From: Neostapfia colusana
Lineage: Eukaryota > Streptophyta > Magnoliopsida > Poales > Poaceae
Reading direction: 5' to 3'
Assembly: GCA_030760725.1 (NCBI GenBank)
Contig: JASWHV010000013.1
Coordinates: 35,870,699 to 35,934,698, forward strand
Length of the DNA stretch: 64,000 nt
Of this stretch, positions 36,790 to 50,525 are shown piece after piece (the first letter of the stretch is position 1; the number at the start of each line of letters is the position of its first letter). A program made the position numbers and the translations under genes. The notes under the pieces are model-generated. The model saw only the letters and a program-made list of their open reading frames with translations, did no database searches and was not told where the DNA came from.

Positions 36790-39700
36790 GAATGTTTGAC
36801 AAACTTGACCAAACAGAGCAGCAGTAACATATCATCGCAAGTTGCAAAGAAATTCCATGGTCAGCCAAGGAGGACAGCACGGAAAGTGGGGAACATAAAC
36901 TATATGGCAGTTGAATCCGTTCCCGTAGGAGAACCCATGTTTGCGGGCATGTTCAGCCTACGTGATCAGCCCATGTTCGTGTTGTTCGACTCGGGTGCTA
37001 CACATGATTTTACCAGCAAAGATTATGTGGTTAAGCACCAAGTACCATCAACCACCTTGGCCGCATCTTATCAGATTAATTCACCGGGAGGTAGTAGGAC
37101 AGCGGGCAGAATTGTTGCTCGAGTGCCTATATGTTTGGATGGGCGGATATATCCTACTACTCTTATCATTCTAGAAGGCTTGTGTCTTGACATCATCTTG
37201 GAAATGGCTTGATTGACACATCACCAAGCTATCTTTGATATTAGTTCACGAACGGTGCAGCTGAATTCTTAGAAGCACGGGCAACACATGTTGATTCTGA
37301 GAAATGTTGCACCGGAAGTCACTGCTGTCCACACCATTGAAGCTAAGAAACTGGAGGACATTCCAGTGGTCCGGGAATATCTGGACGTGTTTCCCGAGGA
37401 TTTACCGGGCATGCCGCCCGAACGTGAAGTGGAGTTCAAAATTGAACTGGTCCCGGGAACCACACCCATATCTTGGAGGCCGTATAAAATGGCACCGAAG
37501 GAACTCGCGGAGCCGAAGGAGCAGCAGAATGATTTGGTAAGCAAAGGCTTCATTCGACCCAGTTCATCACCGTGGGGATGCTCCGCGCTGTTCGTCAAGA
37601 AAAAGGACGAGACTCTGAGGCTCTGTGTGGACTATCATCCGCTCAATGCCGTAAGTATCAAGAACAAGTATCCACTACCACGTATCGATATGCTTTTCGA
37701 TCAACTAGTGGGTGCTAAGGTTTTCTCGAAGATGTATCTTCGGTCGGGATATCATCAGATAAAGATCCGTGCGGAAGACATACCCAAGACGGCACTCTCG
37801 ACGAGATACGGGTTATATGAGTATCTCGTCATGTCATTCGGACTCACTAATGTTCCGTCTCATTTTATGTACTTGATGAATTCAGTCTTCATGCCGGAGC
37901 TGGACAAGTTCGTTGTGGTCTTCATCGATGATATCTTGGTATATTCTAAGTCGGAGGAGGAACACGCCGAACAGCTGCATATTGTGCTACAACGCCTATG
38001 GGATCACAAACTATATGAAAAATTCAGCAAGTGCAAGTTCTGGATCAACCAAGTGCCTTTTCTTGGGCACATTATTTCTGCGGAGGACATTGCAGTTGAT
38101 CCGAGCAAGATTATCCAAGTGCTGAATTGGAATTCACCAAAGTCAGTCCACGAAGTCCGTAGTTTTCTCGGTTTAGCGGGGTACTACCGGAGATTCATTC
38201 TGAATTTCTCCAAAGTTTCTAAACCGATGACGGAAATTCTGAAGAAAGGCAAGAAATATGTGTGGAGTGAACCATGTGAGGAGGCGTTCAAAGTATTGTT
38301 AAAGCACCTCACAACAGCCCCCGTGTTGGCGCAGCCCGATACAACTAAATCTTTTGAGGTTTATTGCGATGCATCCGGTATCGGCCTTGGCTGCGTGATT
38401 ATGCAAGAAGGGCGAGTGGTCGCATACGGATCCAGGCAGCTTCGGAACCATGAGCAGAATTATCTGACACATGATCTCGAGCTAGCTGCTGTGGTCCTTG
38501 CTCTAAAATTGTGGAGGCACTATTTACTTGGAAACTTAGTTCACCTCTACACCGACCACAAAAGTTTAAAGTACATCTTCAGACAAAAGGAGTTAAATAT
38601 GAGACAGCGAAGATGGTTAGAGTTAATCAAGGATTATGAACTAGAGATTCATTACCATCCTGGAAAAGCGAATGTGGTTGCTGACGCACTTAGTCGGAAA
38701 TAACATGTTCATAACCTAACCATGGCTGCAATGGAAGAAGAAGAACCGAGCCTACGCTTGGTTCCCTATGGGTCATTGTTTAACCTTGCCCTCATTCCTA
38801 CAATTCATGGTGAAATTGTAGGGGCGCAAAATAAAGATAAGGGCATGGCCCATATCCGAAAGAGAATAGACAAAGGAGAAGCTAAGTGCTTCCGGAAAGA
38901 TGAGAATGGTAAGCTATGGTTCAAGAACCGTATAGTCGTTCCACAGGACATGAAGCTTCGTAAGAAGATATTAGACGAAGCTCATTTATCAAAATTTTCC
39001 ATTCATCCGGGCAGCAACAAGATGTACCAGAACTTGAAATCTAAGTTCTGGTGGACGCGGATGAAAAGAGAGATTGCAAAGTATGTATCTGAGTGTGATA
39101 CATGTTGGCGGGTTAAAGCCGACCATATGAGGAAAGCCGGACCACTTCAACCGCTGAAGGTTCCAGCATGGAAGTGGGAAGACATAAGTATGGACTTCAT
39201 CGTCAGTTTACCCATGACCAGCAACAAGCATGATTCTATTTGGGTAATCGTCGATCGTTTGACCAAGACAGCTCATTTTATTCCAGTCCATACTAAATAT
39301 GTGGCAAATAAGTATGCGGAGCTGTTCATCTCAAGAATCGTGTGTTTACACGGGGTTCCCCACACCATCGTTTCTGATCGAGGTGCGTTATTCATATCCA
39401 GATTTTGGGAGCAACTGCATGCTTCCTTGGGAACCAAACTCATTCGGAGTTCAGCTTATCATCTGCAAACTGATGGTCAAACGGAGAGAGTAAATCAGAT
39501 TCTGGAGGATATGCTACGGGCATGTGTCATCAATCATGGGAAGAATTGGGATGGCCATCTACCGTTAGCAGAATTCTCATATAATAACGGATCAATCCAG
39601 CATTCAGATGGTCCTGTATGAATCTCTTTATGGCCGGAAGTGCCTCACACCGCTGAATTGGTTTGAATCAGGCGACAGAGTGGTTAATGGGATTGATCTT

Positions 39701-40239
39701 GTGAATGAAGCCGAGGAATGAGTATGAGTGATTCAAGGCAATTTAGAGGCCGCTCAATCTCGGCAGAAGAGCTATGCAGATAAACGACGTCGACTTCTTC
39801 ACTTTAACATCGCGGACCACGTGTACCTCGTGTCTCTCTGATGAAAGGGATTCATCATTTCGGGGTGATGGGAACATTTGCTCCGCGATTCATCAGGCCG
39901 TTTGCCGTTGTTGAAATATGTGGAGCCGTAGCTTATCGGCTGGAGTTACCAACGTCACTTTCAGGTATTCACAATGTTTTCCACATCTCTCAGCTGCGGA
40001 AATGTCTTAAGTACCCAACTGCAGTTCATATGGAAAACATTGAGGATCTTCAACAGGATCTTTCTTATACCGAGGATCCAATACAGATTATTGATGAAAA
40101 GTCTCGGTCAACAAGGAATAGGACGCACCTATTTTATAAGGTGTTATGGAGCTATCATACCGCAGAGGAAGCAACATGGGAGAGTAAAGAATACCTCCGT
40201 TCAAACTATCCGTACTTGCTCTCCGCTCATATACGGTAA
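36790..40239 (+). pseudogene. Family-B pol remnant: protease, RT, RNase H, integrase, chromodomain; gag deleted
   Basis: Sequence starts just past where the gag zinc knuckle should be, so ORF0 and gag are missing. Domains: protease DSGATHDF (about 36990); RT 37340-38250 with FIDD intact, but [10 protein letters not shown] where other copies have [10 protein letters not shown], which removes a catalytic Asp (near 37735); RNase H YCDASG (about 38364); integrase zinc module and DDE region 38960-39600; chromodomain 40040-40239. In-frame stops lie at 37210-37212 (TGA for a Trp), about 37270 (TAG) and 38701-38703 (TAA). A frameshift region spans 39590-39840. Confidence 0.92.
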
Positions 40240-40271
40240 CTCTTTCTCTACCGCTTTATCTCTTCTTTATG

Positions 40272-40307
40272 AATCTCGGAACGAGATTCTTTTTGAGCGG
40301 GGAGGGA
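40272..40307 (+). promoter_or_regulatory. PPT-proximal hairpin and altered polypurine tract (family B)
   Basis: AATCTCGGAACGAGATT (40272-40288) keeps the stem while the loop changes from GGA to GAA. The tract reads GAGCGGGGAGGGA (40295-40307), with a C interrupting the purines. Confidence 0.85.
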
Positions 40308-43300
40308 TGTGAAATCCCAAAAATTCTAGCAAGTGGAGCTGCAAATCACACCGAGAAAATGAGAGGGAATTTAAACTATTGAATTTAAAGGTGCGAGCTC
40401 CAAGTCTAAACTTGAACTTGCAAAAATTCCCGAACACGGAGATCTAAACCTATCATTTGGTTCTCCACACATCCACGGGTAGCACGACAAATTTTCGGAG
40501 TATTTGGAAAAGGTTTCCCAGTCGTTGGAATTAAAACCGGAGAAAAATTGAATTTGAATTTAAATCTCAGTTTCAAATTCCAACTTCACCAAAATTTAAA
40601 TTTGAGCGCACTGTGTTTCTCATATTCCTTTTGGTCTACCCTCCAATTTTGGGAATTTTCAAACAAAATTCAGGTGGGAATCCTAAAGCACATAGAGAGG
40701 GAGAATTGTGGCTGTGGACCCCACCGGTAAGTCTCACAGATTGCAAACCGACTCTCTCGGGTCTTCAGCTCGCGCCACCTCCCGACAGCTGAAGCCACCG
40801 ACGTCGGTCGACACCGCGTCCTGCTCGGGATGATCCGGTGGCTGATTGATAAGCACGTAGCTCCCAGCCCCGTGAACTGTTTCTCTCTCTCACTCGCTCA
40901 CACGCACTCAAACCGAAGAAACACGCTGCCGTGTTCTGCTGCTCTCATCGCTGATCACTTGCTGCTTGCGTTGGTGCCCAGCTGAGCCATCCAGGAGCTG
41001 CACCGGACTCCACTCGATGTCTCCCAACCGTCACCAACCCGTGCCCGGCCTCCTTCGATCGCTGTCACGCCGTTCTTCCTCCGCAAGTCCGAGCAAAGTC
41101 GCGCCTCACAGATCATCGGTGCCCGGACGTTCTAAGCCATATCGTGACTAACCTTCTACAGAAAAAAGTGGCGTCCCAGACTTCTCTACACTCCGGTGAA
41201 AACCCCTCCCCTTTTCGTGCACTACAGAGGAAGAATTTCTCTGTTTACTGCAAGTGTATTCATAGAACCGACCTGCAACAAATCTTCAAAATTCGTCGTA
41301 ATCAATCCACCATCACATGTGCCGAGCTACAAACATAATCTAGACACTCCTACGCTCCTCTAGGATCAAAAACCATCGAAAATCATCAAGATTTGGTGCT
41401 GTTCTTGGAGAATTTCAGGCCGGCACCGATTTTTGCCCTAGGTCGCCGATGAGCTCCTATTTGCAGCCATTTTTAGCGGATTTGAGCTCATGCCAGTCAT
41501 GAGGGATCCTCCGCGGTGCTTTAGAGCCCAAGAACTGGTCATTTGGTGGGGAATTCACCATACACAACCTCGCCGGAGCCCTAGGTCTTGCTGTTGCTGG
41601 TGCGCGATGGTTTCCGGTGAGATTCGGCCGCCGGCGACCCCACCAGTGCGTTCAGGGTGGTGGAAAATGGGGGGGGGGGGGGGGCAGCAGGGAGTTGGGA
41701 GGTGGCCGGGAAGGGCCTTCCAGCGACCCTCGCCGGAGAGAGCCGCCACTTGCCCTGTCTGGCGCGAGGTTGATGATGAAGGATGACAGGTGGGGGCCTA
41801 CGAGCAGTGTTTAAACATTTCCAGATTTTCCCTAATTCGGTTTAAACTTTGGAGAGCCATAACTTTGTGTAGGAATATCCAAAAAATTGTCAAATAAATT
41901 TTGTTGGATTCCTCTCAGAGAGTACTATTAATGGGTGCGGCCCAATATTTATGAAAATCTCTGGATTTGGCTCATTAATTCATTTAAAGAAAATATTGTA
42001 GGAATTTTTACAGGAGTTATGTTCATTGGAAATTTCCCAAATTTGGGCAGGACATTCTACCGAAAATTGTTGAACTCCAGTAAAATTTTCAGAGGCATTG
42101 GACTTTATTTGCTTGGCCAAATATTGATTCGATCTTGTATGTCTCTGAAAATTAGGAAAAATAACAGAAAGATTTTTCAGCTTTTAACTCCAACTTGTAA
42201 AATCCATATCTCTGTGTAGGAAGTTCCAAAAATGGTGAAAACAAGTCCTATGCACTCATGAGGCTCCAAAGTTTCTGAAAAACCAAATTTGGAGCAGGAA
42301 AAGACACTATAATTGCCATAGGAATTCAGAGAAGCCAAATAGTTAAGAAAATTCCCTAGGCCACATCTTACATCAACCTTGTCTGAAATTTTGCAAGCCA
42401 TACCTATGTGCGATCTAATGATCACTGTCAAAATTTCAGAGCAATTTGGGATTATCTTCTCCAGTTTTCTGCTGGTTCTTTCCACTACCTTTCTTATGTC
42501 CATTATGAATAGCTCTTTGAATTTTCTCCAACAAACATCTACTGCCCAGCTCAAGTTCTCTGTTTTTTTCCATAACAGAGCTCTTCACTCACTTATAAGT
42601 TGGTCTAAACCATGCGTAAGACCTAAAACACTTTTGTTTATAATGTATTTACTTGCAACATAAAACTGTGCATATTCATGTCGGTAGGAAATACGACGAA
42701 GAACTCGACTCGGATCAGCAAGTTGAGGCTTAACTCATCGCAAAGCTACTTACTTAAAAGTAGAAATAAACCTTCAGCAACATAAGGCAAGCCCCGGTTT
42801 GCATTTAACAGCTTTTACTTATATTTTAACTTTGTATCACTTTTATGGGTCTAGTATGTATTGTGCATTATGTCAAGTGATTGATACTCCAAATGCATGA
42901 CCCACAAACCCTTGGCGTTAAAGGGTAGAACAGGTTACGCTGTGTAGTTTTCTGCTAGGCTTAAGTTGTATAGGATCCGGTACAAGTCGGGTAGTTGGAA
43001 GCTACTCGCGAGTTTAGGATGTTGGTTCAGCGGGGTATGATTCTAGAGAATGGAATAACTGGAATGGAAAATGAGACCGGGCAGAGAGTAGGAGCAGCAG
43101 GATGTTGGGCCTGTGTTGCCGTAGCTCTGTTTGTGTCGGTTAAGGACCGATGCGTATGCCACCCTGCTGAGCAAGTTTGAACAGTACCGAATGCATACTG
43201 GAATTATGGGGTCCAGGAAATCGATGTAACTCGGGTACTCTCGTGTCGAAACTTATACGGCCGTCCTTTCTAGGTTGGTGTCAGAGGTGTAAACCCGCTA

Positions 43301-44220
43301 GAGGAGCAACTTCGACGTGTTCCGGGTAGTGGCCCTTCTGATGGGTTGGCGGAACTGGTTCAGTATTGGAGTAACGGGTGAAAGGTTGCTGCATACAACG
43401 TAAGAAAGAGCTCTTGTATGACTCGTTCGAGGCAGGTGTGTGTGTCGTGTATTCCGGGTGTGTCCTGATTCAAATCACCGTCCCTCGCGGTTATATGAGT
43501 ACCACTTGTTCACTGAGTTGTGACTTTGTAATTATTTCTAGATGAAGTGAGATGAATCATTGTTAATGTGAAGTTCTTAAACTCATTGTATTGCCAACCA
43601 TGTCTGCTATAGTTGTAGAGCTCACTAAGTTGTTTTTCCTCTTTGGGCATCACTACATCGGAGGAAAGTGTTTCTTGTTTGATTGTGGACTTCCGATGCG
43701 AGGGCTTCCTAAGGCATATTAATCCGCTGCTAAAAAATTGAAAGTAAGGATCAACATGTAGGCTTGTCTTTATTGCGTCATACTTTTCCTATGTTATTAG
43801 TCCCTGCGTGTAGAGTTTCGTGGTTTAGGAGTGTCGGTTAAGTCTTGCTGAGCCATCGTGCTCATGGTTGCATTATTAGTGTTTTGCAGGTTATATAAAA
43901 TTTGCTATGAAGATGGTTATTTGGTGAGCCATCGGAGACTCCCTGGCAACCCTGCTGCTGCACTCATCTTCATGGAAGCTAGTAAGAATCGTCCGCAGGC
44001 TGGACGTCTTCTCTTTTGCATAGTTAGGACCGAGAGTAAGTGTGTATGTATATTCCGCTGCGTGTACCTTCGTGGTACCTTATTTTGTAAATGACACTAT
44101 CTTGAGAAATAAAAGACTTTGTACTTTATTGTTCTTTTCGTGTATGCTGTTGAGTGCCGCATCGCACGGCACCAGCCAATGTGTATCCTGGAGTGTGGAT
44201 CCCGGAAGGGGTTCCCCACA
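40308..44220 (+). mobile_element. Family-B 3' LTR, 3913 bp
   Basis: It begins TGTGAAATCCC and ends GTTCCCCACA. It is complete and serves as reference for the interrupted B LTRs at 4523-35158 and 48758-64000. A run of 16 G lies at 41669-41684, where the other B LTR has fewer. The exon-like acidic stretch follows TCGGTAG near 42687, and GCAAGCC follows near 42786. No primer site follows; family-C internal sequence begins at 44221. Confidence 0.9.
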
Positions 44221-46735
44221 TGGGTCATCATGCTTTCAATGTTCAGACCCGTACCTATATCTGCAGAAAAGAGGGCAGACAAGGGGCAACATTCACTACA
44301 CAGTGAGTGATGATGTTCCGGAAGGAGAGGCCGCGTTAGCAGAGATGTTTTCTCTGAATTAGCTACCGGTGTTAATTCTCTTCGACTCCTGTTCCACACC
44401 TATCTTTGTTAGTCAATCTTTTGTGGCTCAACATCAGCTCCAAACTACTTGTACAAAGAGGCAATACCTCATATCTTCGCTGGGGCAGCATTACAACAAG
44501 TGATGTTGTCTTCCGAGTACCTCTTTTTTGGGGGTTAGACTATAACCCACGACCCTTATTATTCTCGGGGTCTGAAGACCGACATTATTTTGGGGATGTC
44601 GTGGTTGAATTACCACAGAGCGTTTCACAACATCAGTTTTCGAACCGTTAAGCTCAATGCCCCACAGCACGGTCTTCATACGTTAGTTCTGGGCGCCAGT
44701 CGGCAACAGATTGCAATATTGAACCACTCGGAAACTGTTATGATAGAGAAAAGTCCGGTGGTACGTGGATTTCAGGATGTGTTTCCCAATTGATTACCGG
44801 GCATGCCGCCCGAACGGGACGTAGAGTTCAAGATGGAACTTGCGCCGGGAACACCACCGAGTTTGGAAGACCGTACAAAATGGCACCCAATGAATGGGCA
44901 GAGTGGAAGAGACAGCTGAATGACCTTATGAGCAAAGGTGTTATACGACTGAGTTCATCACCTTGGGGTTGTTCAGCATTGTTTACAAAGGAAAAGCACG
45001 AAACACTACAACTTTGGGTGGTGTTCGTCTGCTTAACACTGTGACAATCAAGAATAAGTACCCGTTACTATAGATCGACATAATGTTTGATCAGTTGGTG
45101 AAAGCAAAGATCTGTTCCAAGATGGATTTAATATCTTGGTACCATTAGATTGAAATACGGGCTGAGGATATTTCGAAGATGGCATTCTCGACGAGGTACG
45201 GACTTTATGAGTACCTGGTCATGTCCTTCGGCCTCACCAACGCTCCAGCTCACTTCATGTACTTGATGAACTCGGTATTCATGCCGGAGCTGGAAAAGTT
45301 TGTCGTGGTCTTCATCGACAACATATTGATATATTCGAAGTAGGAGGAAGAACACATGAAGCATCTGCATATAGTCTTGCAATGGCTGCATGATCACAAA
45401 CTATACGCGAAATTCAGCAAGTGCGAATTCTGGATATAGCAAGTGCCTTTTCTCGGGCATATTATCTCAGCGGAATGCATCACTGTAGACCCGAGTAAGA
45501 TGACACAAGTGCTGAACTGGATGTCCCCTAGAACTGTTCATGAGGTACGGAGTTTCCTCAGACTTGCGAGATATTAGCGGAGGTTCATTCCTTACTTCTC
45601 AAAGATTGCAGAGCCTATGACAGAGCTGCTGAAGAAGGCTACCAAATATGTTTGGAGTCCAGCATGTGCAGAAGCATTCAAGGCATTAGTGAAGCACTTA
45701 ACATCAGCGCTGGTTTTGGCGGAGCCGGACACAACAAAACCGTTTGATGTGTACTGCGATGCATCAGGCATTGGGCTCGGATGTGTGCTGATGCAAGATC
45801 GAAGGGTGGTCGCGTATGGATCACGGCAGCTTAGGAACCATGAGCAAAATTATCCAACTCATGACTTGGAGCTCGCTGCCATGGTACTCGCCCTCAGAAT
45901 GTGGAGGCACTACCTACTCAGTAACCTCATGCATTTATATACCGACCACAAGAGCCTCAAGTACATATTCACTCAGAAGGAGTGGAACATGAGGCAGCAA
46001 AGATGGTTCGAGTTGATAAAGGATTACGAAATAGAGATCCATTATCACCCGGGCAAGGCTAACGTAGTGGCGGATGCGCTGAGTCGCAAGTCACACGTTC
46101 ATAATCTGACCATCACCCCGTTGGAAGAGAGCGAGCAACCATTGTGTGTGGTTCCCCATAGAGCTCTCTACAATTTAGCTTTTATCCCCACCATCGGTGA
46201 AGAAAGGGTGGCAACCCAGAAACATGACAGGGCCATGTCACATTTGCGGAGACATATAGACCGTGAGGAGCTGAAATTTTATCGGAAAGACGGTGAAGGT
46301 GTCCTATGGTTCAAGGGCCGAATTGTCGTACCCCGTAAACCAGAGTTACGGAAGAAAATTTTTGGATGAGTCTCACTTGTCAAAGTTTCTATTGTCCCGA
46401 TATATCGGTCCATTCCGGATTATGGAAAGATGTGGATCAGTTACACACCGGCTGGGATTACCAGCGACATCCACCGGTGTGTACGACATCTTCCACATTT
46501 CTCAGCTGAGGAAGTACCTCAAATGTTCAACCACCATTCAGCTGGGAAATATTGAGGAGCTGAAGTCGGATCTCACGTATCAGGAGGGACCAATTCAGGT
46601 CATCGACATAAAGGACCGACCCGCACGCGGCCGTACATTGTGGTTCTATAAAGTTTTATGGAGTGGTCACTCCAAGGTTGAAGCGACATGGGAGAGCGAA
46701 GGATTTCTTCGTGCCAATTATCCCGACTTTTGACG
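44221..46735 (+). pseudogene. Family-C pol remnant, integrase core deleted
   Basis: Decayed relative of the A pol. It starts near the end of gag and runs through a protease remnant (44300-44610), RT (44740-45520) and RNase H (YCDASG, about 45755) to the integrase zinc-module start HLSKF (46372). There it jumps directly to the GPF region (YIGPF, about 46398), losing roughly 900 bases including the DDE core. The chromodomain follows to 46735. Many stops and frameshifts occur. The RT box reads FIDN (about 45315), so a catalytic Asp is lost. The best preserved frame is RNase H, 45617-46369. The left edge is the end of the B LTR. Confidence 0.9.
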
Positions 46736-46784
46736 TCGCACATCCTATAATTTTTCCCCATCCTCTCCCTCATTTTTACTTTGT

Positions 46785-46820
46785 AATCTCGGGACGAGAT
46801 TCCTTTTAAGGGGGGAGGAA
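46785..46820 (+). promoter_or_regulatory. PPT-proximal hairpin and polypurine tract (family C)
   Basis: AATCTCGGGACGAGATT (46785-46801) and AAGGGGGGAGGAA (46808-46820) directly before the LTR TG at 46821. Confidence 0.9.
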
Positions 46821-48757
46821 TGTAAAGGTCCCAAAAATTTTGAATACAAAGGACCTGAAGTGAACACCATTTGGTTTCAAGTTTATGAAAATTTGGACTT
46901 GTTTAAATTTTTACACATATGATGACACACATGAGTGTCCCACCACTCTAGCATAGGATTAATGGAGTGTTGGGGGACAAAGTGTTTTAAAACCCATGTG
47001 TAAGCTCTCATGTGCAAGGGGGAATGAAATTCAGATTTCTAAAACTCAAATTTCAAATGAGGGCAACAATAGGAATGCAAACTGTTGTGATAAAAACCTC
47101 ATTTGCAGCAGCCAAACCAAAAATCAAGTTTCATATATTTTAATTCCTTAGATCCAAATTAGGGGGTAGGCAAAGTCTCATGAATTTTTTAGGATATTTG
47201 CTATCCATTTTTCCAAATAGACTTAAATGTACAATGAACTCAAATACATATTTTAATTTGGATGAATTTGCCCAATTATCAAAATGCAGTTCAGTTTTCA
47301 ACTCCACACAATTGAATTTCATCATTTACAAAATTTGGAGATATTTTGGAGAGATAAGGAGAGTGAGACCCACTTGTCATATGCCCAAAAAGATCTCAGT
47401 GTTCAGTCTTCACTTATCCACTCGGTGGTCACCGAGACTTCACTGAATGACACCGAGACACACCCGAAGGGTCACCGTGCGCCACCGATTGCAAATGAGG
47501 GACACCTCCTCTCTGCCACTCGGTTTGGCGACCTGCTCCAGCTCTCTTGTCTGCTTCAGCGTGAGTGTTTTGCCCACAGAACGGATGAACCGTGCCCTGT
47601 TTCTTCCTCACGCACGACTGAACGCCACACACCACCGCCACCTTCGACCGAGCGGAAGCCGATCCATGTGATCGCGAACAGAGACTCATGAGCGGCAAAA
47701 TGGCACCAGGGCATCTCCCTCTCCCTCCTCGACGCGCCACCCACCGGTGTTCGGCTCTCCTATCCCGGGAACACCGGGTCCGCGCGGCGGCCAAACGAAA
47801 ACTGATGAGGAGGCTTCCGTGGACAGCTCAACCTAGCGCTTGTCACGGCCAAGTATCGGTGCCCTTGGACGTGCCAAGGCACCGTGCTACTCTCCTCCCA
47901 AGCTCAAGCCATGCCGCGGACGACCGAGAGAGAATTTGGAAATTTTTCTCCGGCATGCTCAAACCGACCTTCCGGTACGGTACTCTCAAATTCGATCTCA
48001 ATTCTCAGTCTTAGGTCACCAAATCTTGCACACAGGACCCAAAGTAGTCAGCGATCATTTGCTCTTCGCATCCCCAGCTTGAAACTGCACGTAGGCCGAG
48101 TATTTCTAGGTTTTCCAACGGCGACCGAGGCGGGGGAACGCGGGCGCACGGTGAAACCCCATTTGCCACCGTTCCCGAGCAGTTTTGAGGCCATGTCGAG
48201 CTTCCTCATAGTTCACTGGTGCTGTAGCGCCATTTTCCCGAACTGTTGGCGCGCTAGGTCGGCCAGCCGACGCCACTGAAGGTGTAACGAGCCGCCGCAC
48301 CGTTGCTAGCCACAGTAGAGGCCTTGCCGGCTCGGGAAGCCTCACCATTGTGCTCAGCGTGACGGTTTAAGCCCTAGCGGCGAGCAGGGGCTCGGGCAGA
48401 GGTCGGGAGACCGACTTCTGACGATCTCCGGCGAGGGGAAGGCGCGGGCGTGGGAGTTGGGCTGAGGTTGAAGAAGGGTTCAGCGGGCCCCAGCAGTCAG
48501 TGAGAAAAAAATTTAAAAAACTCGATCCTCTGTGGCTAACGGATCCGGTGTGACTGTGCATCTGGAACTTTGTAGCCCTGTATGTCTTTGTTTCAGTGAG
48601 TGACACGTAGCCCAGACCCACAGTCAGCGTTTAAACATTTCTAGAATTTCCAGATTTCGGTTTGAACTTTGGAGGGCCACAACTTTGTGTAGTAATGTTG
48701 AAAAATTGTCAAATAATTTTTGTTGGATTCCTCTCAGAGAGCAATATCCATGGGTAC
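46821..48757 (+). mobile_element. Family-C 3' LTR, partial
   Basis: It begins TGTAAAGGTCCC after the polypurine tract. The GC-rich part (47400-48500) shares blocks in the same order with the A LTR, for example CGTGGACAGC...TTGTCACG (47820-47850 versus 7149-7175) and CATGTCGA...TC (about 48194 versus 7521). A and C are therefore sister families. It is cut at 48757 by an inverted family-B LTR; its continuation probably lies beyond the window. Short open frames here match none I recognise. Confidence 0.85.
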
Positions 48758-50101
48758 TGTGGGGAACCCCTTCCGGGATCCACACTCCAGGATACACATT
48801 GGGTGGTGCCGTGCGATGTGGCACCCAATAGCATACACGAAAAGAACCATAAAGTACAAAGTCTTTTATTTCTCAAAATATTGTCATTTACAAAATAATG
48901 TACCACGAGGGTACACGCAGCGGAATATACATACACACTTACTCTCGGTCCTAACTATGCAAAAGAGAATACGTCCAGCCCGCAGACGCTTCTTACTAGC
49001 TTCCACAAAGATAAGTGCAGCGGCAGGGTTTCCGGTGAGTCTCTGATGGCTCACCGAACAACCATCTTCATAGCAAATTTTATAACCTGCAAAACACTAA
49101 TAATGCAACCGTGAGCACAATGGCTCAGCAAGACTTAACCGACACTCCTAAACATGGAACTCTACGTGCAGAGATTACTAGCATAGGAAAAGGTATGATG
49201 CAATAACGACACGCTTAAATGTTAGTCCTTACTTTCAATTTAATAGTAGCAGATTATTATGCCTTAGGCAGCCATCACATCGGAAGTCCACAATCAAACA
49301 AGAAACGCTTTCCTCCAATGTGGTGATGCCCAAAGTGGAATATAAACTTAATGAGCTCTACAACTATAGCATACATGGTTGGCAATACAATGAATTTAAG
49401 AACTTCACGACAGCAATGATTCATTTCACTTCATCTGGAAATAATTACTACGTCACAACTCAGTGAACAAGTGGTACTCATATAACCGCGAGGGACGGTG
49501 ATTGCAATCAGGACACACCTGGAATACACGACACATACACCCGCCTTGAAAGACTCACGCGAGCTCTTTCTTACGTTGTATGCAGCAACCTTTCACCCGT
49601 CACTCCAATGCCGAACCAGTTCCACCGACCCATCAGAAGGGCCACTACACGGAACACGTCGAAGTTGCTCCGCTAGCGGGTTTACACCTCTGACACCAAC
49701 CCCCAAAGGACGTCCGTATAAGTTTCGACACCAGAGTACCTGAGTTACATCGGTTTATCGGCTCCCATATATCCGACATGCATCCGGTACTGTTCAAACT
49801 TGCTCAGCAGGGCGGCATACGCATCGGTCCTTAACCGACACAAACAGAGCTACAGCCACACAGGCCCAACGTCCTGCTGCTCCTACTCTCTGCTCGGTCT
49901 CATTTTCTTTTCCAGAACTTTCATTCTCTAGAATCATACCCAGCTAAACCAACATCCTAAACTCGCGGGTAGCTTCCAACTACCCAACTTGTACCGGATC
50001 CTATACAACTTAAGCCTAGCAGAATCTATACGAAGGTAACCTGTTCTACCCTGTACTCCAAGGGTTTTGGGTCATGCATTTGGAGTATCAATCACCTTGA
50101 C
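48758..50101 (-). mobile_element. Inverted family-B LTR (B'), first part
   Basis: TGTGGGGAACCCC at 48758 is the reverse complement of the B LTR 3' end. The alignment runs on the minus strand through the hairpin, the acceptor-like block and the intron-like module. It stops at 50101, where element E is inserted, and resumes at 62790. Bases 48753-48757 (GGTAC) would be one target copy; the partner lies outside the window. Confidence 0.9.
50097..50101. repeat. Target site duplication TTGAC, left copy
   Basis: Directly before the TG of the E 5' LTR, and repeated at 62790-62794. Confidence 0.92.
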
Positions 50102-50517
50102 TGTAACACCCCAAATTTTGATTCAAAACCCAAAACCATGTTCAGAGGGGAATTTAAAAATTTTTGGACGTGTTGCATGTTTTGCAAAAATTCAAATTCA
50201 AACTGGAATTCAAATTATACTCAAAACAGAAAAGAAATGGAAAAAGAAAAAGAAAAACGGGAAAAAAACCGGCCAGTGGGCCGAAACCCGCCAGCCGGCC
50301 CAGCTTTCCCCGCGCCAGCCCGCCCCCGCGCGCGCCGCGCTGCCTCTCACCGACGGGTGGGACCCACATGTCATCCCTAACCCTGAGCCCCCGCGACCCC
50401 GGACTTTTCCCCCGAGCGCGCGCAATCGCAACCGACCGGAAACCGCGTCCCGTCGCCCGAATTCTGGTCCCAGAGGACTCCAACTCGATCACAACAGACC
50501 CACCGCCCTTCCCCGGC

Positions 50518-50525
50518 TATAAAAA
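50518..50525 (+). promoter_or_regulatory. TATA box, E 5' LTR
   Basis: TATAAAAA in a GC-rich setting (CCCCGGC upstream, CCCCAGCCCC downstream). It repeats in the 3' LTR at 59760-59767. Transcription would start about 30 bases downstream. Confidence 0.8.
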
